Assembly: GCA_963825625.1 (NCBI GenBank)
Contig: CAWGUF010000029.1
Location: 124,001-188,000 of the forward strand
DNA length: 64,000 nt
Source of the DNA: CAMDPA01 sp963825625
Lineage (GTDB): Bacteria; Pseudomonadota; Alphaproteobacteria; Rhizobiales; Hyphomicrobiaceae
Direction of reading: 5' to 3'
Shown here one piece after another: positions 1 through 10,199 of this stretch. The notes under the pieces were generated by a model. That model was not told the DNA's origin. It searched no databases and saw only the letters and a list, made by a program, of their open reading frames with translations. Within the stretch, counting starts at the first letter, position 1, and each line of letters starts with the position of its first letter. Position numbers and translations under genes: made by a program.

Positions 1-126
1 TGTGATGCACGAATGCGCCGATGCCGCCAGTAAGGTAAAAGCTGGATCTCTGCGGCATTGCGGGGCGATCCTTATATAGTCCGCCCCTCCCTTTTTTCGG
101 TCCAAACCTACGCGCGAGGAAACGCA

Positions 127-1116
<990 letters not shown>

Positions 1117-1139
1117 GACTGCAGCGCGGGGGCGCCCCG

Positions 1140-2211
1140 TCAGTTCCGGATATCCTGCAGGAACCAGTCGGTCGGGATCGGCGTGCCCAACTTTGCCGCC
1201 TTTGCGCGTTCGTAGACCAACCGGCCGATCGCCGCGAACTGCAGACCCGATGACGTGTTGTGATAGAAGATGGTCTCCGCCTCGGATTGGCGGCCCGGCG
1301 TCTTGCCAATGATCACATCGGCGAGGAAGGGATAGTCGGTCTTCGCATATCTGCGGCGATAGGCCTTGTCGAGCGGCCGTCGCGCCCGGTCCGCCTCTGA
1401 GCCGATGACCAGGTCCGTGTACCCCTCCTGCGCGTTGACGAAAATCCTGTCGACCGTCTCGAACGTGGCATCGTCCATCTCGTCATAGCGGCAACGCACC
1501 AGGAATGCGCCCGGCCGATGCAACTTGAGCATGTCCGAGGTGTAGACCGGCACCCGGCTGTCGGTGCAGGTTGCGATCATGTCGACATCGGTGAGTGCCG
1601 AATGCACGCTGTCGCAGACCTTCACCTCCACCCCCAGCGTATCGGCCATCTCTGCCGCGAATGCGTCACGGTTGGCCGGGGTCGGACTATAGACCTTCAG
1701 CAACTGCAGCGGCCGCACCGCATGTATGGCCTCCGTATACGTGCGCGCCATCCCGCCAGAGCCCAGCACGCCCAGCACTGAGGCATCCTTGCGCGCGAGA
1801 TATTTCGCCCCAACTCCCGCTGTTGCCCCGACGCGAACATGCTGCAGGATGCCGTCGTTGATGAGCGCGATCACTGCGCCCGTCGAGGTGTCGATGAGGA
1901 TGATGAAGCCGCAGTAGGTGCCCGGCTCGATGCAGTGCCATTCCTCCGTCTTGACGCCGTTGTAGTCCGTCCACGTCAGGATGTCCGATTTGAACCTGAG
2001 TGCCAGCGTCGGCGGATCCGCCATCGCCCCCAGCAGATGGCCGTACCTGTAGTAATCGCCACCCCTGGCGGTCGGCGACCACACATCCGTACGCGGCTGA
2101 AATGCGGCATAGCCGCGGGCATACTGACCTAGCACGGTCTCCATCGCCTCGACGGCCTCCGGAATCTTTCAGCACCCGGCCGGTAACGTCGTTGGGAATG
2201 AGCAGCGTCAT
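1140..2211 (-). CDS. Ornithine cyclodeaminase / mu-crystallin family protein, frameshifted near its 5' end
   Basis: The family contains NAD(P)-dependent enzymes such as ornithine cyclodeaminase, alanine dehydrogenase and imine reductases; the substrate cannot be read here. The main body runs from 2144 downward (334 residues) with the Rossmann motif VLGSGGMA, followed by the usual catalytic-domain blocks. The family N-terminus (MTLLIPNDVTGRVLK) starts at the ATG at 2211 but is in another frame. The frames join near 2164-2168, where an AAAG run has one base too many, and removing it gives LK-IPEAVEAMETVLGQ. This is either a sequencing insertion or a recent lesion, since everything after it is open. 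If the shift is real, translation could restart at 2144 and lose the first helix. Confidence 0.8.
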
Positions 2212-2512
2212 CGGTTGCCCTCTCTACGCGGGCACGGCAAAACCCGTGCACTGAATTGGATCGCGCGCCTTAGAGCGCTTCCGACTTATATGGAAGTGCT
2301 CCAGGCCGCGACTGCGGCCCCGCGCCGGTGCGCCGCCCCCGCGGAGTGCCAGGCCTTTAGGCCGGAACGGTACGTGAGCGAGAAGAACAGATCAATTCCG
2401 CCTGAGGCGCAACCGATCTAGGGCACCAGCGTAAAGTCGATGGCGGCACGAGTGCAACCAGTAGAGGCCCATAGTCGCCCGGCATGGCGGCAGCGTCCCG
2501 AGACCGTCACTA
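2212..2512. other. Intergenic stretch without a recognisable gene
   Basis: About 300 bases separate the cyclodeaminase-like gene from the proline-rich protein gene. Short open frames are present on both strands but none resembles a protein family. The only structure seen is the hairpin at 2273-2301. A promoter for the leftward cyclodeaminase-like gene should lie here. Confidence 0.6.
2273..2301. repeat. Intergenic palindrome with 10-bp arms
   Basis: GAGCGCTTCC at 2273-2282 pairs with GGAAGTGCTC at 2292-2301 (one G-T pair) around a 9-base loop. It lies in the leader of the leftward cyclodeaminase-like gene. The core GAGCGCTTCC resembles short palindromic repeats scattered through alphaproteobacterial intergenic regions. 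Whether it is repeated in this genome cannot be seen from one window. Confidence 0.55.
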
Positions 2513-3188
2513 TCACCGCACCTGTCGGCGCATCCAGTCGTCCGGCGCTTTGACGAGGCTCTCATCGTCGACATGACTGACTGCGCACTCGCACTTTGCC
2601 CCTGCCGGCTTGGAGTTCTGGCACCTCAAAAGCGCGCCCCGCTCGCGATTGTCCTGCGACAACCCCAGCCGAACGTTGCTGCCGAATGCACGGATGGAAA
2701 TCTTGGATAGCGTCGAATTCAGCCCAATCGATGCACATGGCCAGCACACGTGGCCCTTTCGCGCGCAGATAGTTGCTCGGCCTGCCATCGCGCCGCTTGA
2801 GCTTGGCAACCGCAGTCGAAACGCTCGCTGCCAGCCGCTTCACGAGCTCTGCATTGTCCGCTTCCGCTGGTGGCGCAGACGGGGCCGGTGCCGAAGCAGG
2901 TTCAGCAGGTGCGGCCGGCGGCTTGGTCGCCGCGGCAGGCGCCACGCTCGCGACCTGCTTGGGAGCATCGGCCGGGGTTTTCGGCTTGGTTTGGCCGCCA
3001 TCGGCGAATGGACGCCGCGGCGCCTTCTCATCGCGCGGGGCCGCTGGGTTGGCCGGGGAGCTGTCAACCTTGCTCGCCACTGCAGCGGACTTCTGAGGCG
3101 GCCGAGGGTCGAGCATTGCGCTGAATACGAACATCACGGTCGCCGCAATGAGCGCAAAAGCAGCAACGAGGAATAGCCGAATAGCCAT
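2513..3188 (-). CDS. Membrane-anchored or secreted Pro/Ala-rich protein of unknown function, possible internal frameshift
   Basis: From the ATG at 3188 the protein opens with a hydrophobic segment (about residues 4-24) that could be a signal anchor. A long linker rich in Pro, Ala and Lys follows, to about residue 110, and then a short folded-looking domain. The first frame ends at 2562 in an arginine-rich tail unlike a domain end. The overlapping frame that ends at 2513 reads ALLRCQNSKPAGAKCECAV, a Cys-containing block of the kind that ends many small secreted alphaproteobacterial proteins. I therefore suspect a one-base shift around 2640-2700, but the exact place is not clear. No function can be assigned. 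Confidence 0.5.
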
Positions 3189-3271
3189 GCGTCCGGTTCT
3201 GGTGACCTGGTTCGATCCTGAATTGGGCGCCGAATCAGCTTGACTAGTTTACCACTCACCCGCTGATCGAG

Positions 3272-4684
3272 TCACGGCACGGACGTCACTTGAGCGAGAT
3301 AGCTGTCCAGATCAGCGAGCGCGCGCTCGGCCATGGCGCGCTTGCGAGCCGCCCCCCTCTCCTTGCCCTTCAGCCGACGGCCATCCGGACCTTGGGTCGG
3401 CGCTTCGACCGGCGGCAGCAGCCCGAAATTGATGTTCATGGGCTGGAACGAGCGCGTGCCGGTATCTTCGCTGCCCGCAATATGTCCGCCGGTGATGTGC
3501 GAGATGAGGGCGCCCAGCGCCGTCGTCGGCGGCGGCACCGAAAAGGCGACACCTGTGCGCTCGGCGGCCGCGAACCGTCCCGCCAGCAGCCCTACGGCCG
3601 CGCTCTCGACATAGCCCTCGACGCCGGTGATCTGCCCGGCAAATCTCAGCCGTGGATCGGCTTTCAACCTGAGATCCGCCGACAGCAGCCGCGGACTATC
3701 GATGAAGGTATTGCGATGCAGCCCGCCCAGCCGCGCGAACTCTGCCGCCTCCAACCCTGGAATAGTGCGAAAAATGCGCGTCTGCTCGCCATGCTTCAGC
3801 TTGGTCTGAAAACCGACCATGTTCCACAATGTGCCGAGGCGATTGTCCTGACGTAATTGCACCACCGCGTATGGGCGCCGCCCTCCCTCGTGCGGATTCG
3901 ACAAGCCGACCGGCTTCATCGGCCCGAATCTCAGGGTATCCCGTCCCCGCTCTGCCATCACCTCGATCGGCAAGCATCCATCGAAATAGGGCGTCGTGGC
4001 CTCCCAGTCCTTGAACTGTGTCTTGTCGCCGCCCAGCAGTGCATCCACGAAGGCTTCGTACTGCTCCCGGCTCATCGCGCAATTCAAATAGTCGGCCCCG
4101 GTGCCCCCCGGTCCCGCCTTGTCATAGCGCGATTGGAACCACGCTTTCTCCAGGTTGATCGACTCCCGATGCACCACCGGCGCAATCGCGTCGAAAAACG
4201 CCAGCGAATCCGCTCCCGTCTTCTGCCTGATCGCGTCCGCCAGCGCCGAGGAGGTCAGCGGACCCGTTGCCACGATCACGCTGTCCCACTCGAGCGGCGG
4301 CAGACCAGCAACTTCCCCGCGCTCGATAGTGACGAGCGGTTCGGCAACCAGTTGCGCGGTCACCTTGCCCGCGAAACCGTCACGGTCGACAGCCAGTGCC
4401 CCGCCGGCCGGCAGCTTGTGCAGGTCAGCCGCCGCCATGATCAGCGACCCTGCCCGTCGCATCTCCTCGTGCAGCAGGCCGACCGCATTCGCCGCCCAGT
4501 CGTCGGACCGGAACGAGTTGGAGCACACGAGTTCGGCCAGATCAGCGCTTTTGTGGGCCGCGGTCGTCACCGCCGGCCGCATCTCGTGGAGAATGACCGG
4601 CACGCCGGCCCGGGCCAGCTGCCACGCCGCCTCCGAGCCCGCCAGCCCACCGCCGATCACATGTACGGGTGAAATCGTTGTCAT
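3272..4684 (-). CDS. trmFO: tRNA (uracil-54-C5)-methyltransferase, folate/FAD-dependent
   Basis: TrmFO methylates U54 in the T-loop of tRNA using methylene-tetrahydrofolate and reduced FAD. The 470-residue product starts with the FAD-binding dinucleotide motif HVIGGGLAGSEAAWQLA and contains the family blocks AELVCSNSFRSDD, GGRRPYAVVQLR and SHITGGHIAG. The ATG at 4684 is chosen over the frame start at 4747 because the Rossmann strand begins only a few residues later, as in homologues. The downstream neighbour on the same strand, at higher coordinates, is the unknown gene at 4768-5499. A 13-bp tandem repeat lies between the two. Confidence 0.95.
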   Translation of the reverse strand: MTTISPVHVIGGGLAGSEAAWQLARAGVPVILHEMRPAVTTAAHKSADLAELVCSNSFRSDDWAANAVGLLHEEMRRAGSLIMAAADLHKLPAGGALAVDRDGFAGKVTAQLVAEPLVTIERGEVAGLPPLEWDSVIVATGPLTSSALADAIRQKTGADSLAFFDAIAPVVHRESINLEKAWFQSRYDKAGPGGTGADYLNCAMSREQYEAFVDALLGGDKTQFKDWEATTPYFDGCLPIEVMAERGRDTLRFGPMKPVGLSNPHEGGRRPYAVVQLRQDNRLGTLWNMVGFQTKLKHGEQTRIFRTIPGLEAAEFARLGGLHRNTFIDSPRLLSADLRLKADPRLRFAGQITGVEGYVESAAVGLLAGRFAAAERTGVAFSVPPPTTALGALISHITGGHIAGSEDTGTRSFQPMNINFGLLPPVEAPTQGPDGRRLKGKERGAARKRAMAERALADLDSYLAQVTSVP

Positions 4685-4737
4685 GGCGTTGTGGTAGAGC
4701 AATCCACGCCCGCGCTCAACGCCTCGCTGAGCGTGCC

Positions 4738-4776
4738 CCGTCTTCATGCGCCGTCTTCATGCGCCGTCTACATGCG
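4738..4776. repeat. 13-bp tandem repeat, three copies
   Basis: CCGTCTTCATGCG occurs at 4738-4750 and 4751-4763, and a third copy with one change (CCGTCTACATGCG) is at 4764-4776. The third copy runs into the last codons and stop of the leftward gene at 4768-5499. Replication slippage is the likely source. Confidence 0.8.
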
Positions 4777-5499
4777 CAGCGAAAACCGGGTTGTCCGCCC
4801 CGTGCGCAGCATGTTCTGCAGATAGGTCTGTGTCGGTTCCTGGCGCCCCGCGCGTTGCCGGAGGGCGACGATCTTGGCCGCGAACGGCTTCTTGGAATCG
4901 TGTTCCTCGGAAATGAACATGCCACTCAGGAACTCGTCTTCCGGCACATTGACCCGCTCCAGGATGGTCTGCCGCACCCCTGAACGCGCATAGGCCAGAA
5001 GGTAGAAATTCTGCGCCATGAAGACGACAGGGCCCGAATACCGGAACGTCATCCGATTGCCGCTGACATCCTGATGGTGCTCCTGACTGTGAAACGGAAT
5101 GCCGGCTTGCGGGTGGATGAACAATTTGAGCTCGCCCTTGATCATCGGGCCGTCGCGCGGAATGCGCCAGAACCAGTAGTTGCCTAGATAGTTGTCGAAC
5201 TCGGGGGTCTTCTCCGGGCTGCGCCCCACCGAGACGCACAGCGCATGATAGAGCCGGAACTGATCGTGCTGGCGTGCCTGCGACGCTTTGAAGGCGCGCA
5301 CGAATGCGGATGATGTTTCCTGTCGCGGTCCCCGCTTGGGCACATTGCCGTTGAGATAGGCCTTGAGCGTGCTGCGCGTCACGTTGCTATCGAAAAAACT
5401 CGAATGAATCTGATCCAGCGTCATCTCCTCGTAAAGCTGTTTGAAGTGATCGAGGGCGTCATCGAACTCAGTCGGCATTCCAATGGGGCTCCGTGGCAT
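4768..5499 (-). CDS. Unknown protein with a possible N-terminal helix-turn-helix
   Basis: I do not recognise this family. Reading from the ATG at 5499 (243 residues; another ATG at 5478 has a better purine tract, CGGAG, before it), the N-terminal 60 residues include MTLDQIHSSFFDSNVTRSTL, which could be a helix-turn-helix with the second helix at VTRSTLKAYL. The rest is a mixed alpha/beta region with aromatic residues (NYWFWRIPRDGP, FYLLAYARSG) that may form a ligand-sensing domain. The gene is divergent from the small-protein/ATPase pair starting at 5745 and shares a roughly 245-bp upstream region with it. A regulatory role is therefore possible, but this is inference. Confidence 0.6.
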   Translation of the reverse strand: MPRSPIGMPTEFDDALDHFKQLYEEMTLDQIHSSFFDSNVTRSTLKAYLNGNVPKRGPRQETSSAFVRAFKASQARQHDQFRLYHALCVSVGRSPEKTPEFDNYLGNYWFWRIPRDGPMIKGELKLFIHPQAGIPFHSQEHHQDVSGNRMTFRYSGPVVFMAQNFYLLAYARSGVRQTILERVNVPEDEFLSGMFISEEHDSKKPFAAKIVALRQRAGRQEPTQTYLQNMLRTGRTTRFSLRM

Positions 5500-5744
5500 G
5501 CTCAAAGCGTGGATTATGTTCCCAACGCGACATGTCTGTCCAAGTGATTTTGTCCGGCGCACGGATATTTCGGCCAATCCATGGACAATGTTGTCCTGCC
5601 ATTGGCTGCCAGCAGATGCGCTGCGGCGGCTTAGCCCTGTAATTGCCATGAGAATCAGCAGCTGCGCTCTCGGAAATCGCCATACTCCGCAGCTAGCTTG
5701 ATCGGTTCGGACTGAACGGACCGCTATGCACGGGAGAGAATCGC

Positions 5745-6128
5745 ATGAGCGATACGACAGGGTATGACGGCGAAACCGACAACCGCCGCCAGATGCAAAT
5801 CCGTCAAGAGCGCCGCACCAGGCAGCCTGCTGCGAAGCCAGCGAAGATCGATGTCGGCCGTGCGTCCGCGCCGGCGAAAAAGCACCTGCGCATTGATCGC
5901 GTGTTGCCGCTCGATCCGGAGGTACGCGTCTCGACGCTGGGCCTGCGCACGCTCGAGATCGTGCTTGAACGACTGCCGGCCGGCCAGAGCCTGGTATTGG
6001 AGATTTCGCTGGAGGCGGACAGCGAGACGAGGCTTGGAATATGCGGTTGTCCGGCTGAAACGGATATCGCCTCCCAGGCCGCCGATCTCGATCTTGCCGC
6101 CTCGCTGCTCATAGAGAGGACGCGCTGA
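5745..6128 (+). CDS. Small unknown protein translationally coupled to the ATPase gene
   Basis: This 127-residue protein has a charged, Arg/Lys/Pro-rich first 45 residues and then a compact region with predicted strand/helix alternation (LGLRTLEIVLERLPAGQSLV, LEISLEADS). It has no signal peptide, no membrane helix and no motif I can name. GGGAGAGAATCGC precedes the ATG and is a reasonable ribosome site. Its TGA overlaps the ATG of the ATPase gene (TGATG at 6126-6130), which indicates translational coupling and probably a joint function with the ATPase. Confidence 0.65.
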   Translation: MSDTTGYDGETDNRRQMQIRQERRTRQPAAKPAKIDVGRASAPAKKHLRIDRVLPLDPEVRVSTLGLRTLEIVLERLPAGQSLVLEISLEADSETRLGICGCPAETDIASQAADLDLAASLLIERTR

Positions 6129-8056
6129 TGTCCACCCAGTTCTACGATATCAAGCCTAGCGGATTGCTGATCGGCCTCGCGGATCTGCCTCGCCTGCAAC
6201 CTACCAGAAGCGGGCCCGACACGCCCCCCGATGACAGCTGCGTTCAGGTTCCTCAGCGCGCCGAGCGTCGCACGGAATGGATGCGCATCGACGATGACAG
6301 CAGCGTCGTGGGACGCATGGTCGATAGCTGGGGTCCCGATCTCGCCCAGCTGGCAGCGATCATGACGCAGCCAGGGCTGGACGGCGCGAGCTTCGATCTT
6401 GCGCTGCAGCGGGTTTTGCGCACCGCACCGCAAATGCGCACCATCTCGAGCACCTATCGTGCCTTGCGCGATGCCCGCGAGAATTGTGGCCCCGATCCGA
6501 TCCAGGCTGCCTGGATCGACTCCCGCCTCGCTGCCCTTGCTCCCTGGTACGACACCGACCAGTACACACGATTGGTCTGTCGCATCACCTCGCCCAGACC
6601 ACTCTCGCCAACCGTGCTCGATCTGGTCTCGAATGTCCTTTACGGCTCGCCCCATTGCGCCGAGGGCCCCCGGGCCGGGACCTACCTCGCCGACTGCTGG
6701 CCAGGCACAAGCCTGCGCTTCCTGCGTGACTTGCCGGCGATTGCAGCGGCCAAGGCGGAGCGATCGAGACGCCTGCGCCGCCACGCGGCCGCGGCCAGAT
6801 GCGGCATCCGTCTCGGCACCGCCGTCACCGATAACGTCCCCGCCATCCTGGAGACGCCCGCCCGCAGTCAGCATGTCTACCTGATCGGTGGTACCGGCAC
6901 CGGCAAGAGCACTCTGATGGCCAACATGATCGCTCAGGATATGGAGCGCGGCGATAGCGTGGTAGTGATCGATCCGCACGGACGCCTTGTCGAAGAGGTC
7001 GCAAAACTCGTCCCGCCTCGTCGCAGACGCGATGTGCAATTGCTGCACCCTACCGATCCGGCTGGGGCGTTCACGCTCAATGTCCTGGCGCCTCTGGGCC
7101 CCGACCTGGCCCTCGAGCGCAATCGGGCAGCCAACGATCTCCTCGCATTCATGAAGATGATCTATCCCGAGCCCCGCGAGGCCTTTGGGCCGATGTTCGA
7201 GAATTACTACCGCAATGCGGTCTTCCTCGTGCTGGCTGGCCGCGAGAAGCAGGCAACACTTGCCGACATCCGGCGCGTGTTCCTCGATAGCGCCTTCCGA
7301 AAAGACTTGCGCGACAAGTGCCCTGATAGCGATGTCCGTCAGTTCTGGCAGCGCATTGCCGGCGAAAGCGGCCGCGCCAGCGACTTTGTCCAGATCGAGA
7401 ACGTAGCCCCCTACATCGACGCCAAGCTGTCGCAGTTGTCCGGCAATCCGCTGATCCAGCGCATCGTCGGCAATCCCCGCACGACGATCGATTTCGGCCG
7501 CGTGGCGGACCGGCGGGGCATTTGTCTTGTCAACCTGGCTCTCAACGAGATCGGCGACGAGGATGCCCGCATTCTCGGCGGCCTCCTGTTCGGCCACTTG
7601 ACGCGCCAGCTGAAGTCGATCGCAACCGGCAGGCGCGAAGGCGAGCTGCCGCTGCGCGTCTATCTCGACGAGGTTCAGACGTATGCGGATGAGCGCCTGG
7701 CGCAGAGCATGGCGCAGATGCGCAAGTTCGGCGTCACCTACACGCTCGCCAACCAGAACCTCGCCCAGGTTGCCGGCGCTGCCTGGCGGCCGTCGGTGCT
7801 GCATGAAATCCTGGGCAACTGTGCCAATCTCCTGGCGTTCCGCATCGGTCATCAGGACGCGCTGTGCCTCGCACCGTGGTTTGGGGAAGCGGTGACGCCG
7901 ACCCAGTTGGTCGGCCTTCCCAACTATCAGGCAGCGACCCGCATGCTTTGCGACGGTCAGCCATTGGATCCCTTCGTCATCAGAACAGATCCACCGCGGA
8001 CCTCCCGTGTCCGCCCCAGGCGCGGCCCAGCCTTGCCCCAGCAGAGCCTCGCCTGA
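6128..8056 (+). CDS. VirD4/TraD/HerA-like DNA-translocating ATPase, soluble and orphan
   Basis: The 642-residue protein has a P-loop GGTGTGKST at residues 254-262, the VIDPHG block that follows it in the TraD/HerA family, a Walker B YLDE ending at D514-E515, and the C-terminal block LPNYQAATRML seen in coupling-protein-like ATPases. The first 230 residues are family-unlike, and no membrane helix is present, unlike canonical VirD4. Such ATPases pump DNA in conjugation or act with nucleases. No relaxase, type IV secretion gene or nuclease is nearby, so the substrate is unknown. It is coupled to the small protein at 5745-6128 and followed by an unrelated lytic transglycosylase gene. ATPase assignment is firm; the role is open. 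Confidence 0.85.
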   Translation: MSTQFYDIKPSGLLIGLADLPRLQPTRSGPDTPPDDSCVQVPQRAERRTEWMRIDDDSSVVGRMVDSWGPDLAQLAAIMTQPGLDGASFDLALQRVLRTAPQMRTISSTYRALRDARENCGPDPIQAAWIDSRLAALAPWYDTDQYTRLVCRITSPRPLSPTVLDLVSNVLYGSPHCAEGPRAGTYLADCWPGTSLRFLRDLPAIAAAKAERSRRLRRHAAAARCGIRLGTAVTDNVPAILETPARSQHVYLIGGTGTGKSTLMANMIAQDMERGDSVVVIDPHGRLVEEVAKLVPPRRRRDVQLLHPTDPAGAFTLNVLAPLGPDLALERNRAANDLLAFMKMIYPEPREAFGPMFENYYRNAVFLVLAGREKQATLADIRRVFLDSAFRKDLRDKCPDSDVRQFWQRIAGESGRASDFVQIENVAPYIDAKLSQLSGNPLIQRIVGNPRTTIDFGRVADRRGICLVNLALNEIGDEDARILGGLLFGHLTRQLKSIATGRREGELPLRVYLDEVQTYADERLAQSMAQMRKFGVTYTLANQNLAQVAGAAWRPSVLHEILGNCANLLAFRIGHQDALCLAPWFGEAVTPTQLVGLPNYQAATRMLCDGQPLDPFVIRTDPPRTSRVRPRRGPALPQQSLA

Positions 8057-8140
8057 GCACGCGTGCCTTGACGGTGCCACGGAAGTCGGCAGAACTCTCC
8101 TGAAACGAGCACTTACGCTCGCCGACGGAGAGTTCCCCAC

Positions 8141-9364
8141 ATGCCACATCCCCTGGTCCGGCGCGCGGCGGCCATCGTCATCACGCTTGCCACCGCCCTG
8201 GTCCCCGTGACGGCAATCGCCCAGCCCGCCTGCCGCAACTCCGGCAACTTTGACAGCTGGCTCGCCGACTTCCGCAAGGAGGCCGGCCAGAAAGGCATCT
8301 CGCGCGCAACCTTGAACGCTGCGCTGGGCGGTGTGACGCTGGACCCGGGCATTATCCGGCGGGATCGCGGCCAGGGCTTCTTCTCGCAGAGTTTCTGGTC
8401 CTTCCAGGAGAAGCTGGCCAAACAGTATCGGGTCGCCAATGCCAGGACGATGATCAAGCAGCACAAGGATGTTTTCGAGCGCGCCCGCAAGCAGTTCGGC
8501 GTGCCGCCGGAAGTGATCACGGGCTTCTGGGCACTGGAGAGCGATTTCGGCAAGGGGATGGGCAAGCTCAGCGTGCTGCGTTCGTTGGCGACCCTGGCCT
8601 ACGACTGCCGCCGTGGCGAGATGTTCCGCGAGCAACTGATGGCCGCCTTGCGCATCATCCAGCGCGGCGACCTCGTACCTTCGGAGATGATCGGCTCGTG
8701 GGCGGGCGAGTTGGGACAGACGCAGTTTCTTCCGACCTACTACGAGAAATTCGCCATCGATTACGACGGCGACGGTCACCGCAATCTGTTCCGCTCGATC
8801 CCGGACATCATCGGTTCCTCCGCCAACTACATCAAGGCCAAGGGCTGGACGGCAGGCCAGCCTTGGCTCGAAGAGGTCGAGGTCCCAGCCCGCCTGGATT
8901 GGTCGCAGGCCACGCTCGAGATACGCCTTCCCCGCAAGCGCTGGGCTGAATGGGGAGTGCGCCGCCCCGGCGGCAAGCCGCTGCCGGCCGACGAGATGCC
9001 TGCCTCCCTATTGTTGCTCATGGGGCGCAACGGGCCCGCATTCCTGGCCTACCCCAATTTTGCCGTCTATACGGAGTGGAACAAGTCGCTCAACTACGCG
9101 ACCACGGCAGCCTATCTCGCAACCTTGATCACCGGCGCCCCTCGCCTCAAGCCCGGCAGGGCGCCGGTCGAGGTGCTCGAGCCGTCGGAGATGAAGACTG
9201 TGCAGACGCTGCTGACGCGTCGAGGGATGGACGTCGGTCCGATCGATGGCATGTTGGGCGCCAAAACCCGCGCCGCGGTTCGCCAAGTCCAGATCAAGCT
9301 CGGATTGCCGGCCAACTCCTACCCCAGCCGCGAGTTTTTCGACAAACTGCGAGGCCGGGACTGA
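8141..9364 (+). CDS. Lytic murein transglycosylase, MltB/SltB family
   Basis: This enzyme cleaves peptidoglycan glycan strands in the periplasm, forming 1,6-anhydro-muropeptides. Of its 407 residues the first roughly 27 are a signal peptide ending at AIA-QP. The transglycosylase domain has the catalytic glutamate at E133 in FWALESDFG, followed by GELGQTQFLP and the DYDGDGHRNL loop typical of the MltB type. The last 60 residues (VQTLLTRRGMDVGPIDGMLG) are a PG_binding_1 peptidoglycan-binding domain. A stem-loop terminator follows at 9376. Confidence 0.93.
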   Translation: MPHPLVRRAAAIVITLATALVPVTAIAQPACRNSGNFDSWLADFRKEAGQKGISRATLNAALGGVTLDPGIIRRDRGQGFFSQSFWSFQEKLAKQYRVANARTMIKQHKDVFERARKQFGVPPEVITGFWALESDFGKGMGKLSVLRSLATLAYDCRRGEMFREQLMAALRIIQRGDLVPSEMIGSWAGELGQTQFLPTYYEKFAIDYDGDGHRNLFRSIPDIIGSSANYIKAKGWTAGQPWLEEVEVPARLDWSQATLEIRLPRKRWAEWGVRRPGGKPLPADEMPASLLLLMGRNGPAFLAYPNFAVYTEWNKSLNYATTAAYLATLITGAPRLKPGRAPVEVLEPSEMKTVQTLLTRRGMDVGPIDGMLGAKTRAAVRQVQIKLGLPANSYPSREFFDKLRGRD

Positions 9365-9375
9365 TAACGGAAAAC

Positions 9376-9406
9376 CCTCAGGTTTGACCTGCGGTCGAAC
9401 CTGAGG
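9376..9406 (+). terminator. Stem-loop terminator after the lytic transglycosylase gene
   Basis: A 14-bp stem (CCTCAGGTTTGACC with GGTCGAACCTGAGG, one G-T pair) closes a 3-base loop at 9390-9392. It starts about 12 bases after the stop codon. Only a short T run follows and A residues precede it, so it may also serve the leftward gph gene on the other strand. Confidence 0.75.
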
Positions 9407-9521
9407 TTTGCAGGTATCCGCGCGCAGGGTTGGTGTGGCGGCAGCGCGCCAAAAAAATGATACCGGCCCACCGCCGCCCAGAAACAGTCGAACCTTCAGT
9501 GGGCCGGTAGGCCGCCAGCGG

Positions 9522-10199
9522 TCACGCCCGCTTGCTCAACAGCCCTGCCAGTGCGTCCTGGAACTCGTCGTAATGGTCGATGAGCGCATCCGGTCCCAAT
9601 TCGCGCATGTGCACGTCGGTGTACCCGAAGCTTACCCCGATGATGGCAACGCCCGCCGCCCGCGCGGTGCGCACGTCCGTATCGCTGTCGCCAACCATCA
9701 CCGCCCGCTGGTGCCTGCCGCCAGCCCGCGCAATGGTGCCCAGCAGATGATCCGGATGCGGTTTGCACACGGGGAACGTGTCGCGCCCGCAGATGGTCGC
9801 GAACCGGTCCGCCAGACCCAGATGGGATAACAGCAGGCGCGACATGTCCTCGCGCTTGTTGGTGCAGACCGCAAGCTTCACCCCGCCTGATGCCAGTAAA
9901 TCCAGTGTGTGCACGATACCGTCGAATGGCCGGCTCTCGACTGCGATATTCGCAGCGTAAAAGGCGAGAAAGCGTTCCAGCATGCGGTCGACGTCGGCGA
10001 CGGTGCGGATGATGCCGCGCGCATTGAGAGCATGCTCGATCATCCGCCGGGCGCCGAAGCTGACGAGCGGCCGCAGCGTGTCGGCGCCCAATGGGGCCTC
10101 GCCCAGGTCCGCGAGCACATGGTTGGTCGCGCACACGAGGTCCGGAGCGGTATCAACCAGGGTCCCGTCGAGATCGAAAACGAGTGTCAAATCGTCCAT
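9522..10199 (-). CDS. gph: Phosphoglycolate phosphatase, HAD family
   Basis: The enzyme removes phosphate from 2-phosphoglycolate, which arises from DNA repair and from oxygenase side reactions. The 225-residue protein starts right at HAD motif I, FDLDGTLVDT, and has motif II in VCTNK, the conserved KPHP lysine and motif IV in GDSDTDVRTARAAG. The ATG at 10199 is preceded by AGGGAG and leaves only a few residues before motif I, as is normal. It is divergent from rpiA across about 227 bases, a common pairing in related bacteria. Confidence 0.9.
   Translation of the reverse strand: MDDLTLVFDLDGTLVDTAPDLVCATNHVLADLGEAPLGADTLRPLVSFGARRMIEHALNARGIIRTVADVDRMLERFLAFYAANIAVESRPFDGIVHTLDLLASGGVKLAVCTNKREDMSRLLLSHLGLADRFATICGRDTFPVCKPHPDHLLGTIARAGGRHQRAVMVGDSDTDVRTARAAGVAIIGVSFGYTDVHMRELGPDALIDHYDEFQDALAGLLSKRA

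Noticed and set aside
1..126. Search for a gene or RNA before glpX
   Set aside because: Only the leader of glpX is visible; no tRNA-like fold or start codon with a family-like product is present.
5804..8779. A 991-codon open frame on the minus strand across the ATPase and transglycosylase genes
   Set aside because: It is the antisense shadow of two well-supported plus-strand genes in GC-rich DNA; its translation resembles no protein family.
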